Assembly (NCBI GenBank): GCA_026993785.1
Contig: JALWRZ010000010.1
Location: 213,199 to 277,198, forward strand
DNA length: 64,000 nt
DNA from: DHVE2 group archaeon
GTDB lineage: Archaea; Thermoplasmatota; Thermoplasmata; Thermoplasmatales; Aciduliprofundaceae
Reading direction: 5' to 3'
Both the position numbers and the translations under genes were made by a program. Under the pieces are notes generated by a model, which saw only the letters and a program-made list of their open reading frames with translations, ran no database searches and had not been told where the DNA came from. Of this stretch, positions 8,456 through 17,548 are shown piece by piece (the first letter of the stretch is position 1; each line of letters begins with the position of its first letter).

Positions 8456-11013
8456 TTTTTTGTGACAATGGCCACCACCTTTTTCTCCCCTTCTGCGATT
8501 TTTTGATAATCTTCCACATCTATGTGGGAGAATCTGGAGAGGATATCCGCGGCTAATTTTGCATACCTTACAGCTCTAAACTCATTACCAAGTTCCATGG
8601 AGAGGGATATAGCTCTGTCAAAGTACTCCTTGGATTTTTCTCCCTCTCCCATATCCGCATAGGTGTAGCCAAATTGAATATATATGGAGGGAAGGACATC
8701 CAGGCCCCCCATCTCCCGAAACTCTTTCTCCACCGAGGATAGGAGCTCCAAAGCTCTTTCGTAATTCCCTCTATGATGATGTATTGCCGCAATATTTCTT
8801 TTAGTTAGCGCGATATTCCACCTATCCCCAATCATTTCGAATATTTTTAGAGCATGAAGGAAATGATTCTCCGCCAGATATATGTTCTTCTCTCCTCCCA
8901 AATCATAATAAACCAGTCCAAGGTTACCAAGGGCCTTTGCCTCTTCCCTTCTATTGCCGGAAGCCTCAAAATAGTTCTTCGCCCTCTGGAGATAATCCAG
9001 GGCAAGATTCTCCGCTTTGGTATGGCGATAAAGAATGCCTAAACCCTGATAGGCGTATCCAAGAGCCTCGTAATCTGAAATCCTCTCGCTTATCTTGAGA
9101 ACCTCGCTGAAATGCTCCTCCGCACTGTAGGTATCCCCAGAATACAGGGATAGGAGACCAAGTACATATCTAGCTCTGGCTATAACTCTCATATCCCTCA
9201 TTTCAACTATATATCTCAATGCCTCTTTGAGAGCCTCCTTTGCTTTTACATACTTACCCCTCTTTCTCAGGATATCCGCCATCTCCACAGCACTGAGTAC
9301 AAAGTAATCCACATCCCTGTGCTTGGAAAGATCCCTGGCCTTCTCATAGTTCTCTAAAGCCTCATCCATCTTGCCCTCCACATCGTAGGTGGCAGCAAGT
9401 ATTCCGTAAAGCTCCCATTCATGATCGCTAACAGATAAATCATAATTGTTCAGGATGGAATAGGCGAGCTCCCTGATTTTCTGAAGCTCCCCTTTCATTA
9501 GATATCTACGATAGGATTCCACAAGCAACCGGGATGCCATGGGTATCTCATCTCCGCGGATATAGTGATACACAGCCTCCAGATGCTCTCCCTCTTCTTC
9601 AAGATATCTTGCGGCATAGTGATGATACTCCTTAACCCTGTGGGGCGGCAAGCTCTTATAGACGAAATCCCGGATTATTCTGTGGAGGAGAACCCTCTCA
9701 TCTCCAATTTCCTTAAGTATATTTTTGTTGACAAGAGAATAGATCACGATGTAATCCACATCGTTCAACAGGAGGAAATTTGGTTTGAAAGGTCTTCGGA
9801 AAATGGACGCGAGTTCAAGCGCTTTCCTCTCCTCGGGAGTAAGTGAATATATCACATTCTCAATGAAGAATTTTCTTACCATCCGGGGATTCCCATTTTT
9901 CGCCAGGAGCTCGAGCACCAGCGGCGTTGCACCATATTCGGAGATTATTTTTTCTGCCTCTTCAACACTTTTTCCATTATCGACCAAGAAGGTAATGGCA
10001 TCATTCCTCTCAAGATCGCCCAGCGCAAGCTCTTCAAGCAGAACCATCTTACTTGCGGGGACAATACCATGGGGGATCTCTGCGCCTATCAAAATTACCC
10101 TTAATTCCTTGGTTTCATCCACCATATTCAAAATTCTGCGTAGCATGTCCTTCACATCTTCCCTGGCATTCTCCAATCCATCAAAGATAAGAACCTCGTT
10201 TCTCAGATCATTTCTGAGAATCTGGTATACATTTTCCCACCTGAGCTCCTTCTCAAATCCCATCAGGGCGCTTTTCATATATCTTTCAAGCTTGGATTTA
10301 CCTATCTTGGATAGGAAATTACTAAGCTTTATTATGAGATCTGCCGCGCTGACCCACTGTTCCACCTGAAACCACACAAGATTTCTGTTTTTTAAATAAT
10401 CCTTCACGAATTTATTAACCAGGGTAGTTTTACCGCTGCCGGATATACCTGTGATCATTAAAATCCTCTTTCTTGATTTCAGCCAGCTCTTGAGCTGAGC
10501 AAACTCTTTTTTGCGTCCATAGAAATATCTTATTTTAAAATCCATCTCTATCATATGCACCGCTTTATCGTTTAACCCCATAAGATCCATTAGATCCAGC
10601 TTCTTATCCTTGGTTACAAAAAGCGCCGCTGAGATTACATCTATCCCAAATTTTTTGGGGATATCTTTTATTTTCATCTGAGAGACATTCCCAGAGAGGT
10701 CTATTATACTCACATATATCTCCTTTATCTTATCCCTAATTTTTTTCGCTTCTTGAATGCCGAGAGGCGTGAGAAAATATACAGACCGTCTGTTCCGGAA
10801 ACCATTAACCCTGGCCTTTTTTTGCGCAACCAATCGCATCTCCAGAAGCTTCTTCATCTCCCGGGGAACGTTATTTCTACCCAATCCAATAGCTTCACCT
10901 ATTCCATCCTGGGTTAATGCCCTAGGGGAAACATAATCCTCAATCTCCTTTGATGAATAATTTAAAAGGTAGAGAAGAATCCTCTCCCTGGCAGTTAAGA
11001 GCTTCTTTGACAT
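8446..11013 (-). CDS. Winged-helix/STAND ATPase/TPR transcription regulator
   Basis: An 855-residue regulator with MalT-like logic. Residues 1-95 are a winged helix (a QDGIGEAIGL recognition region, then the RSVYFLTPLG wing). Residues 165-450 are a STAND-type NTPase with Walker A GISGSGKTT at about 189-197 and Walker B VLIFDGLENA. Residues about 480-840 consist of TPR units (EALENYEKA, ALDYLQRAKNYFE, ALELLSSVEKEF and others). In this class a ligand or partner protein binding the TPR or arm region allows ATP-driven activation. A TATA-like ACTTATATG lies about 27 bases before the ATG, suggesting a leaderless mRNA. It is tail-to-tail with the secreted peptide gene, which may be its signal or target. 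Confidence 0.9.
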   Translation of the reverse strand: MSKKLLTARERILLYLLNYSSKEIEDYVSPRALTQDGIGEAIGLGRNNVPREMKKLLEMRLVAQKKARVNGFRNRRSVYFLTPLGIQEAKKIRDKIKEIYVSIIDLSGNVSQMKIKDIPKKFGIDVISAALFVTKDKKLDLMDLMGLNDKAVHMIEMDFKIRYFYGRKKEFAQLKSWLKSRKRILMITGISGSGKTTLVNKFVKDYLKNRNLVWFQVEQWVSAADLIIKLSNFLSKIGKSKLERYMKSALMGFEKELRWENVYQILRNDLRNEVLIFDGLENAREDVKDMLRRILNMVDETKELRVILIGAEIPHGIVPASKMVLLEELALGDLERNDAITFLVDNGKSVEEAEKIISEYGATPLVLELLAKNGNPRMVRKFFIENVIYSLTPEERKALELASIFRRPFKPNFLLLNDVDYIVIYSLVNKNILKEIGDERVLLHRIIRDFVYKSLPPHRVKEYHHYAARYLEEEGEHLEAVYHYIRGDEIPMASRLLVESYRRYLMKGELQKIRELAYSILNNYDLSVSDHEWELYGILAATYDVEGKMDEALENYEKARDLSKHRDVDYFVLSAVEMADILRKRGKYVKAKEALKEALRYIVEMRDMRVIARARYVLGLLSLYSGDTYSAEEHFSEVLKISERISDYEALGYAYQGLGILYRHTKAENLALDYLQRAKNYFEASGNRREEAKALGNLGLVYYDLGGEKNIYLAENHFLHALKIFEMIGDRWNIALTKRNIAAIHHHRGNYERALELLSSVEKEFREMGGLDVLPSIYIQFGYTYADMGEGEKSKEYFDRAISLSMELGNEFRAVRYAKLAADILSRFSHIDVEDYQKIAEGEKKVVAIVTKNQA

Positions 11014-11108
11014 ATTACTATTCCAATATCCTTTTTGGCATATAAGTTTTTCCCCTCGTTATCATATCATATAACAAAAGATTGAAAATTTAAAAAATTT
11101 TAACATGA

Positions 11109-11744
11109 TCACAGATCTTCTTCCTCCATTAGGGCTTTGAGAATATTAAACGACTTTCTTAGTTCTTCCTTTAAATATTGGTGATACAGGGCAGCAGCGG
11201 GATGATACATGGGCAGGATTAATATTTTATCAGTCTTATAAATTTTCCCTTGGGATTTAGTTATACTTTCCATTTGAAATCCAAATTTCTCTAGAATATA
11301 TTTTGAGGAAAATCTGCCCAAAGGGCATATTATTCTGGGATTCAGTAGATTTATCTGACGATCCAGAAAAGGTGAGCATAGCTTTATCTCCATATCTGTT
11401 GGGTCCCTATTTCCTGGGGGACGGCATTTTACTATATTGGTGATATAAACATCCTCTCTCGTTAATCCTATGGAACTGAGGAGTTCGTCTAGGAATTTAC
11501 CAGCAGCACCTACAAAGGGCCTGCCAAGCTCATCCTCTCTTCTTCCCGGGGCTTCTCCCACAAACATCACTCTTCTTCTATGACCCCCCTCCCCTGGCAC
11601 CGCATGTTTCCTTGTTTTATGCAGCGGACATTTTTTGCATTCTCTTATCTCTTTCTCAATCTCTTCCATGGAGTCGCTGAAGGAGAAAAGGTCTGTCTGC
11701 ATAGGCCATCCATGGGATGGGAGAATATAAATTTTTAGAGTCAC
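11109..11744 (-). CDS. Family 4 uracil-DNA glycosylase (4Fe-4S)
   Basis: Removes uracil from DNA, important in a thermophile where cytosine deaminates quickly. The motif GEAPGRREDELGRPFVG is the family 4 active-site block. Four cysteines in CKKC, VKCRPP and KLCSPF match the Fe-S ligands of the family. The GTG start used here overlaps the stop of the MIP18 gene (GTGA); the conserved part begins only near MEEIEKEI, so an internal ATG is possible. It is the last gene of the iscS operon, which suits an Fe-S enzyme. The second C-terminal motif reads YHPAAALYH. Confidence 0.92.
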   Translation of the reverse strand: MTLKIYILPSHGWPMQTDLFSFSDSMEEIEKEIRECKKCPLHKTRKHAVPGEGGHRRRVMFVGEAPGRREDELGRPFVGAAGKFLDELLSSIGLTREDVYITNIVKCRPPGNRDPTDMEIKLCSPFLDRQINLLNPRIICPLGRFSSKYILEKFGFQMESITKSQGKIYKTDKILILPMYHPAAALYHQYLKEELRKSFNILKALMEEEDL

Positions 11745-12040
11745 CAGCCATAGAGCTTTTTAAGTTCCTCGCTCATTCTATCGGGACTCCATGGGGGATC
11801 AAAGGTAAGCTGCACGGTTATCTTTTCCACGCCTTCCAGTTGCTTTATTCTCTCTTCAACCTGGGCGGGAAGAACGTTCATTAGGGGGCATCCTGGAACC
11901 GTAAGGGTCATTTTAACGTAGACATCCTTACCATCGGTAACCCTAACCTCATAGATTAATCCCAGATCCACTACATTTGCACCAATTTCCGGATCCACCA
12001 CGTCTTTAAGAGCCTTCCAGACTTCTTCTTCATTTACCAT
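11741..12040 (-). CDS. MIP18/DUF59 family Fe-S assembly protein
   Basis: A 99-residue protein of the SufT/MIP18 type, thought to help mature or carry Fe-S clusters. The family signature is clear: DVVDPEIGANVVDLGLIY near the N-terminus and the cysteine motif TVPGCPLMN in the middle, then FDPPWSPDRMS. It lies 12 bases after the YHS gene and overlaps the UDG gene by four bases. Its place in an operon with iscS- and iscU-like genes supports an assembly role. A related domain is also fused to the IscU protein two genes upstream. Confidence 0.92.
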   Translation of the reverse strand: MVNEEEVWKALKDVVDPEIGANVVDLGLIYEVRVTDGKDVYVKMTLTVPGCPLMNVLPAQVEERIKQLEGVEKITVQLTFDPPWSPDRMSEELKKLYGW

Positions 12041-12052
12041 TTTTTCACCTCC

Positions 12053-12214
12053 TTAACAGGAATTTTCATCCCATTTCTCCATTATGTATCTAGAGGGTTT
12101 TTCCTTAAATTTTCTCAGGCATTCATCGCTGCAGAAATAGTAAATGCGTCCATGATATTCATACTTCAACTCCGATTTTTTCACCTTTTTGCCGCACACC
12201 GGATCAAAGGGCAA
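12053..12214 (-). CDS. YHS-domain metal-binding protein
   Basis: A small protein of about 53 residues made almost entirely of a YHS/TRASH-like domain: DPVCGKKV, an HGRIYYFCSDECLRKF block and a final NSC. The cysteines probably bind a metal (copper, iron or zinc). I place the start at a TTG (12214) because GGAGGTGA stands five bases before it. An ATG at 12244 in the same frame would force a 41-bp overlap with iscU and adds residues not typical of the domain. Position inside the Fe-S operon suggests iron or copper handling. Confidence 0.82.
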   Translation of the reverse strand: MPFDPVCGKKVKKSELKYEYHGRIYYFCSDECLRKFKEKPSRYIMEKWDENSC

Positions 12215-12833
12215 TCTGCTCACCTCCAATGAAAATCTTGGCATTTATGGGTAAGGTTTCGAATACTTCCATAATATTAGAAATTATCTCCTCCAGGAAT
12301 TCATCCCTTGGCACGGAAAGATGTATTTCCACCTCGCCCTCCTTTATTATCAATTTCTCTATAACCCCTGCCGAAATGAGGTCCTTATCCGTGTGGGGAT
12401 CGAGTATGCCCTTCAGGAGGGTCCTTATAAAATCTTTATCTAGGCCTCTTCTTCCCTGGATATATTCCCATTTTTCAAGGGCAATGCGCAATCCTGCAAC
12501 GGCAAGAACTGCACAGTGAAACTTTATTTTTGGCAGACCCCCAAGATTATCCACAACCTCCTGGAAAACTATCTTTCTGGCCTCTTCTATGCTTTTTCCC
12601 TTAACCATCTCGGTTATCATTGAACTTGTGGCAATGTTGGCCGCGCAGCCATAGGATTCAAAGGAAATATCCTCTATTATTTCCTTCTCTGGATCTATTT
12701 TGAGGTACAATTTGATCATATCTCCACAGGCCACGCTGCCCGTTAAAGCAGTTACATTCGCATCTTCTAATTTCCCCGCGTTTTTCGGATACATAAATAA
12801 CTCCATGACCTTTCTGGAATATCCCACCTTCAT
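12204..12833 (-). CDS. IscU-like scaffold fused to a DUF59/MIP18-like domain
   Basis: Residues 1-125 are an IscU/NifU-N scaffold on which Fe-S clusters are built. The ligands are visible: C36-G-D38, C63 (YGCAAN) and H106-C107 (KFHC). Residues about 128-209 resemble a MIP18/DUF59 domain (LLKGILDPHTDKDLISAGVI) but lack its usual cysteine. The usual IscU length is about 130, so the extra 80 residues are a fusion. The start overlaps the stop of the iscS-like gene by four bases, and the two products very probably interact. The LPPVK chaperone motif of bacterial IscU is replaced by LPKIK. Confidence 0.9.
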   Translation of the reverse strand: MKVGYSRKVMELFMYPKNAGKLEDANVTALTGSVACGDMIKLYLKIDPEKEIIEDISFESYGCAANIATSSMITEMVKGKSIEEARKIVFQEVVDNLGGLPKIKFHCAVLAVAGLRIALEKWEYIQGRRGLDKDFIRTLLKGILDPHTDKDLISAGVIEKLIIKEGEVEIHLSVPRDEFLEEIISNIMEVFETLPINAKIFIGGEQIAL

Positions 12834-13993
12834 TTTTTCCTCCTCCTATACAACGGGCTTATTTTCCTCAATCTTTCAATTATTTCCTCCATTTTCTCCA
12901 CTACAATCTTCATCTCCTCCATGGTGTTGTACCTGCTGAGCACCATACGTGTGGAGGAATTGGCATATTCCACACCAACCCCCAGGGCCTTTATGACATA
13001 GGATGGTTCAAGAGATTCATTGTAGCACGCGGAGCCTGTACGGAGGATTATGCCCTCCTGATTCGCAAGCATGAGTATGGCCTCCCCCTCCACACCCCTG
13101 AAGGAAACATTCACATTATCGCATACTCGCCTCTCCTTGGGACCATTTAAACGGGAATCCGGGATTTCCAGCAGGTGCTCTATAAGAAAATCGCGCATAT
13201 TGCGCATCTTTTCCACATGCTCTTCCCTCATGATTTCAATTGCCTTTGCGAAGCCCATTATGGCAGGCATATTGGGGTATCCTGCTCTTCTTCTCCGCTC
13301 CCTGTACGCACCGTGCAAAATCGGCTCTATTTTAAGACCCTCACGAATGAAAAGCGCACCTGAACCAAGAGGGCCATGAATAACATGCCCCGAGAAGGTA
13401 AGCATGTCCACTGGAATTTTTTCCACATCTATGCGTTCCCTAAGAAAAGAATGTGTTGCATCTGAGTGATATAGTGCACCACTGTCCTCTGCGAGTTCTC
13501 CAATCGCCTTTATATCCTGAACCACCCCAATCTCCTGATTTGCATGCTGAATACTCACAAGCTCCGCGCTTTTAATCTTCTCTTTCAGAATTTCTAGATT
13601 CACAAATCCCTCAGAATTCACAGGCACTTGCTCCACCTTGGCTCCAAAATTTCTAAGGTATTCAGCGCTTCTCAATACGCATTTTCTCTCGATGGGTGAG
13701 GTGATTATTCTTGCCACTCCTTTTTTTCGAAGAATGGGAAATACTGCACCTTTGATGGCCAGGTTGTTTCCTTCAGTCACACCTGAGGTGAACACTATTT
13801 CTTCAGGATATGCATTGATCCTCTTTGCCAGTGTTTCCCGAGCTTTCCATAGGGCTTCGGATGCCTCCTCTTCGTATCTGTGTCCGAATTCGCCTCCTGG
13901 AACTCCAAATTTATCCAGGTAGTACCTTTTCATCTCCTCGAAGACTTCCAAAGCTACACGGCTTACATTTCCATTATCTAGATAAATTTCCAT
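12830..13993 (-). CDS. IscS/NifS-like protein lacking the PLP lysine
   Basis: About 387 residues with the full fold of a class V cysteine desulfurase and the persulfide cysteine C323 (RTGSACYNE). The pyridoxal phosphate lysine is gone: where the family has SxHK, this protein reads TFSGHVIHG (Val204). Two other cofactor contacts also differ: the His of the EHK motif is Arg (IERK), and the Gln of the DAxQ motif is His (DATHS). Desulfurase activity is therefore doubtful. A structurally characterised IscS of Archaeoglobus fulgidus is reported, as I recall, to lack this lysine as well. The ATG at 13993 lies 30 bases from the TATA box; earlier in-frame starts fall too close to it. Confidence 0.88.
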   Translation of the reverse strand: MEIYLDNGNVSRVALEVFEEMKRYYLDKFGVPGGEFGHRYEEEASEALWKARETLAKRINAYPEEIVFTSGVTEGNNLAIKGAVFPILRKKGVARIITSPIERKCVLRSAEYLRNFGAKVEQVPVNSEGFVNLEILKEKIKSAELVSIQHANQEIGVVQDIKAIGELAEDSGALYHSDATHSFLRERIDVEKIPVDMLTFSGHVIHGPLGSGALFIREGLKIEPILHGAYRERRRRAGYPNMPAIMGFAKAIEIMREEHVEKMRNMRDFLIEHLLEIPDSRLNGPKERRVCDNVNVSFRGVEGEAILMLANQEGIILRTGSACYNESLEPSYVIKALGVGVEYANSSTRMVLSRYNTMEEMKIVVEKMEEIIERLRKISPLYRRRKK

Positions 13994-14017
13994 ACAATTA
14001 TCCATTGATAACACATA

Positions 14018-14045
14018 TTTAAATATTTCTGGATATTTTTGTGTA
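14018..14045 (-). promoter_or_regulatory. iscS operon promoter with the shared Fe-S regulon element
   Basis: On the minus strand this reads TACACA-AAAA-TATCCA, then GAAATA and the TATA box TTTAAA. It is one of five aligned 28-bp copies in the window. The TATA box begins 30 bases before the ATG at 13993, which implies a leaderless mRNA. The element overlaps the last codons of the upstream membrane protein gene. Confidence 0.75.
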
Positions 14046-14772
14046 ATATCTTCTTAGAGAGTTCCAGAGGAAGATTGTGAGTGCTATTAATGAGATGAGC
14101 GTTCTTCCGAGGAAGTATATAATAAGAGCAAATCCTCCAAAGGGGGCTAAAATGCACCACCACAGTGGAACTTCGTAGAGCAAATATACGGTCATCAAAG
14201 CCATGGGATTTCTCTTTAAAGAGTAGGAGTATGCGAATAGGAACCCGTAAGATATTATATCCCACCAGTTCCAGTAATGGGAAATAAGAGGAAGATTGTA
14301 ATTCAGCGCAAATAAACTCGTAGTTGCCAAGATTCCAGCCCATCTGCCACCTATTTTGAACAATTCAAAGGTAACTGAGTGGTAAAAGTAGGCAACCAGT
14401 GCGCCACCAATTCCCCAGTAAAGGATGGCGTAGAGAGGTATATAAATATTCCAGGTTTCCACAAATCCCGGTTTGGCAGTCAGATAAATCTCCTGAGGAT
14501 CTATTTTTATCCCATTAAAAATGAGAAAAGGAATCATAACAAGCATTGTGGCTATGGACATAAGGGCAAGCAGGTGCACTAAACTTTCCCGATAAGGGGA
14601 ATAGGATTCGCTCCTGATTGGTTTTCCATAGAAAATTATTGCTAGAAGGTAGATGGCAAAGAAAATCAGTATCAGGGATGCCAGCCTCATCCATAAACTC
14701 TCGCCCCACATTAAAAAAAGCGGGATGGAAGAATAGGTTATTAGGGTGAAACCTGTGGCATATCCCAAGGCC

Positions 14773-14798
<26 letters not shown>
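14019..14798 (-). CDS. Polytopic membrane protein, possibly a degenerate CPBP-family member
   Basis: A 259-residue protein with about seven membrane segments and no soluble domain. The spacing of the last four helices, with a FALNYNLP motif and a closing YLLYEVPLWW helix, recalls the CPBP (CAAX protease/bacteriocin-processing) family. However, the EExxxR motif and the catalytic histidines of that family are not present, so if related it is not an active protease. Its start overlaps the end of cutA by 26 bases. No function can be assigned. Its 3' end contains the iscS promoter element. Confidence 0.75.
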
Positions 14799-15647
<849 letters not shown>

Positions 15648-15679
15648 TCACCACCATATGCTACTCTAACTGCATCCTA

Positions 15680-16213
15680 TTAAAACTTTTGGGAGAAGAG
15701 GTTATGACGAACTTTCTCCCACTCCATAACATCCATGCCGTGGGGGCTTTTACGCTCAGCAGGATAGCCAACAGCTACTATGCATAGAACCCTGTAATTC
15801 TCAGGAATACGTAGGAGCTCTTTAACAAATTCCTCCGCAGAAACACCTCTCTTATGCTCTCTTTTTCTTATTTGAACCCAGAAGGATGACAGGCCTAGAG
15901 CAAACGCTGCCAACTGAATATGCTCTGCCGCAATGGCACCATCTTCTATCCACACATCATCAATTTCTTCATCCACGGCTACTACGATGGCCAGAGGAGC
16001 GTTTCTAATTCCCTGTGCTCCAGCCTTTGATTCAGCGAGTTTATCAAGCAATTGCGGATCATCTACTACAATGAATATCCATGCTCTTCTATTGTAAGAG
16101 CTGGGAGACAGGAAAGCTGCCTCCAGAATTTTCTCTAACTTCTCCCTCTCTACAGGCCTCCTTTCGAATCTCCTTATGCTCCTTCTTCTTCGCAAAACCT
16201 CGAAGAATTCCAT
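15680..16213 (-). CDS. Nitroreductase family FMN-dependent oxidoreductase
   Basis: About 177 residues. The N-terminal FFEVLRRRRSIRRFERRPV is the FMN phosphate-binding region of nitroreductases. Further family blocks are AFLSPSSYNRRAWIFIVVDD and AIAAEHIQLAAFALGLSSFWVQ. It should bind FMN as a dimer and transfer hydride from NAD(P)H; the natural substrate cannot be told. I choose the ATG at 16213 because a GGTGG stands just before it and the domain starts at once; an upstream ATG (16246) would add 11 unconserved residues. Confidence 0.9.
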   Translation of the reverse strand: MEFFEVLRRRRSIRRFERRPVEREKLEKILEAAFLSPSSYNRRAWIFIVVDDPQLLDKLAESKAGAQGIRNAPLAIVVAVDEEIDDVWIEDGAIAAEHIQLAAFALGLSSFWVQIRKREHKRGVSAEEFVKELLRIPENYRVLCIVAVGYPAERKSPHGMDVMEWEKVRHNLFSQKF

Positions 16214-16337
16214 TCCGATACCACCCATGTTGCATGAGAACTTCATATATAAATGGATTTATGTTCCATCTCAAATACTTTACAACTTCTTGTCAGATGT
16301 TCTGGAAATTTCCTCTTCACAGCATTTTTCATCATTC

Positions 16338-16451
16338 ATGCGTAAGCCATGCAATAAGAAAAGTAAATGGCTTATCAAAGAAATTGAGAATGGGAGAGAA
16401 ATAAAAGAGATTGTAAAGAGACAGAGAATCCTCAAAGAAACGCCTGAATAA
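16338..16451 (+). CDS. Possible 37-residue basic protein in an otherwise gene-free stretch
   Basis: The 358-bp gap between the nitroreductase gene and the cysteine synthase-like gene holds one short frame with coding-like composition: MRKPCNKKS followed by a charged helix-like tail ending RQRILKETPE. The same frame stays open upstream to about 16176, so this may be the end of a decayed longer gene. No Shine-Dalgarno or convincing promoter is seen. The rest of the gap holds the nitroreductase promoter (ATATATAAA near 16245) and, at its right end, the shared operator at 16521. Confidence 0.2.
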   Translation: MRKPCNKKSKWLIKEIENGREIKEIVKRQRILKETPE

Positions 16452-16520
16452 GCGTTCTGGCGAAAGTTTTTCCAAAGAAAAGAGCTTATGATATAGGGAT
16501 GGATACTTGAGATGTAACAA

Positions 16521-16548
16521 TGCACAGAAATGTCCAGAAAAATTTAAA
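16521..16548 (+). promoter_or_regulatory. Promoter of the cysteine synthase-like gene with the shared Fe-S regulon element
   Basis: TGCACA-GAAA-TGTCCA, an inverted repeat with one mismatch, is followed by GAAAAA and the TATA box TTTAAA (16543-16548). The ATG at 16572 is 29 bases from the start of the TATA box, so the mRNA is probably leaderless. Second of five aligned copies. Confidence 0.78.
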
Positions 16549-16571
16549 ATATAGCTTAATATGAGGAATTT

Positions 16572-17504
16572 ATGGGGGACAGCAATGTGTTTGTGAGCAC
16601 CGTAGAGCTGTTTGAGAGGTACAAGCCCACACCCTTAGTGAGGATGAGTCATCTATCAGCACCTAAGAGAGAGGTGTATGCAAAGTTGGAGTTTTTCAAT
16701 CCATTCAGTCGAAGCATCAAAGATAGACCTGTTTTCCATATGTTTATGGAAGCGAAGAAGAGGGGGGTTCTTGACGGTGGGAAGGAGCTCTTCGAGGCAA
16801 CTTCTGGAAATACGGGAATTTCTCTGGCTGCTCTCTGTAGTATCATGGGAATAAAGTTTCGAGTATATATACCGAAGCCTACACCGCAGATCACGGAGAT
16901 TCTTCTTAAAATCTTCGGTGCGGAGATCATCAGAACAGAATGGGGTACCCTTGATATGGATGCTGTGAAGCAGGTAAAAGAGGAGGCTGAAAAATATGGG
17001 GCGGTGAATCTAAATCAGTTTGAGAACGATGATAATTTTAACTCTCATTACCTCTTCACAGCCCGAGAGATAGATGAGCAACTAAAAAGTGTGAGAAAAA
17101 AGCCTGATGTTATAGTGGCAGGATGCGGCACCTCGGGGCACATTGCGGCACTCTCCAAATATTTTAAGAAGAAGTATCCTGAAGTGAAAATAATAGGTGT
17201 GGTCCCAGCGCAAGGTGAGAAGATCCCAGGGATTAAAGGACTTGAAACGCAGCCCAAATGGTTTTTCCAAGTTGAGGTGGATGATGTTATTGAGGTAACG
17301 CAGATAGGCGCGATAGAAGGTGCCATTGAGATCGCCAGAAACGAGGGACTATTCATCGGTCTCAGTGCGGGGGCTGTGGTTCAAGCGTATAAGAAGGTAT
17401 TTCACAGGTTGGGGAATGGAACTTATGTGTTGATATTTCCGGATGATGGATTCAAGTACATTGAAGCATTTAAAAAATATTTTTCCTCCAGCAGGAGAGT
17501 GTAA
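16572..17504 (+). CDS. Cysteine synthase-like PLP enzyme
   Basis: A 310-residue fold-type II pyridoxal phosphate enzyme of the cysteine synthase/cystathionine beta-synthase family. The PLP lysine is in FNPFSRSIKDRP, the substrate loop is ATSGNTG, the phosphate-binding glycines are in GCGTSGH and the C-terminal Ser motif in GLSAGA. It should add sulfide to O-acetylserine or O-phosphoserine to make cysteine; which donor it uses cannot be decided by eye. A leaderless promoter with the shared regulon element links its expression to the Fe-S genes. A desulfhydrase-type reverse reaction is also conceivable. Confidence 0.9.
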   Translation: MGDSNVFVSTVELFERYKPTPLVRMSHLSAPKREVYAKLEFFNPFSRSIKDRPVFHMFMEAKKRGVLDGGKELFEATSGNTGISLAALCSIMGIKFRVYIPKPTPQITEILLKIFGAEIIRTEWGTLDMDAVKQVKEEAEKYGAVNLNQFENDDNFNSHYLFTAREIDEQLKSVRKKPDVIVAGCGTSGHIAALSKYFKKKYPEVKIIGVVPAQGEKIPGIKGLETQPKWFFQVEVDDVIEVTQIGAIEGAIEIARNEGLFIGLSAGAVVQAYKKVFHRLGNGTYVLIFPDDGFKYIEAFKKYFSSSRRV

Positions 17505-17517
17505 TGTAGGGAAATCA

Positions 17518-17538
17518 TTTAAAACCTCTTTGCAGAGG
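17518..17538 (+). promoter_or_regulatory. Candidate promoter with hairpin before the small unclassified gene
   Basis: A TATA-like ATTTAAAACC (TTTAAA at 17518-17523) is followed by CCTCT-TTGC-AGAGG at 17525-17538, a perfect 5-bp inverted repeat. This is the usual promoter-to-start distance for leaderless genes here and would drive the small frame at 17549 and the ThiS-like gene. The inverted repeat could equally be a terminator hairpin of the upstream gene. Confidence 0.35.
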
Positions 17539-17548
17539 TAAACCTGCG

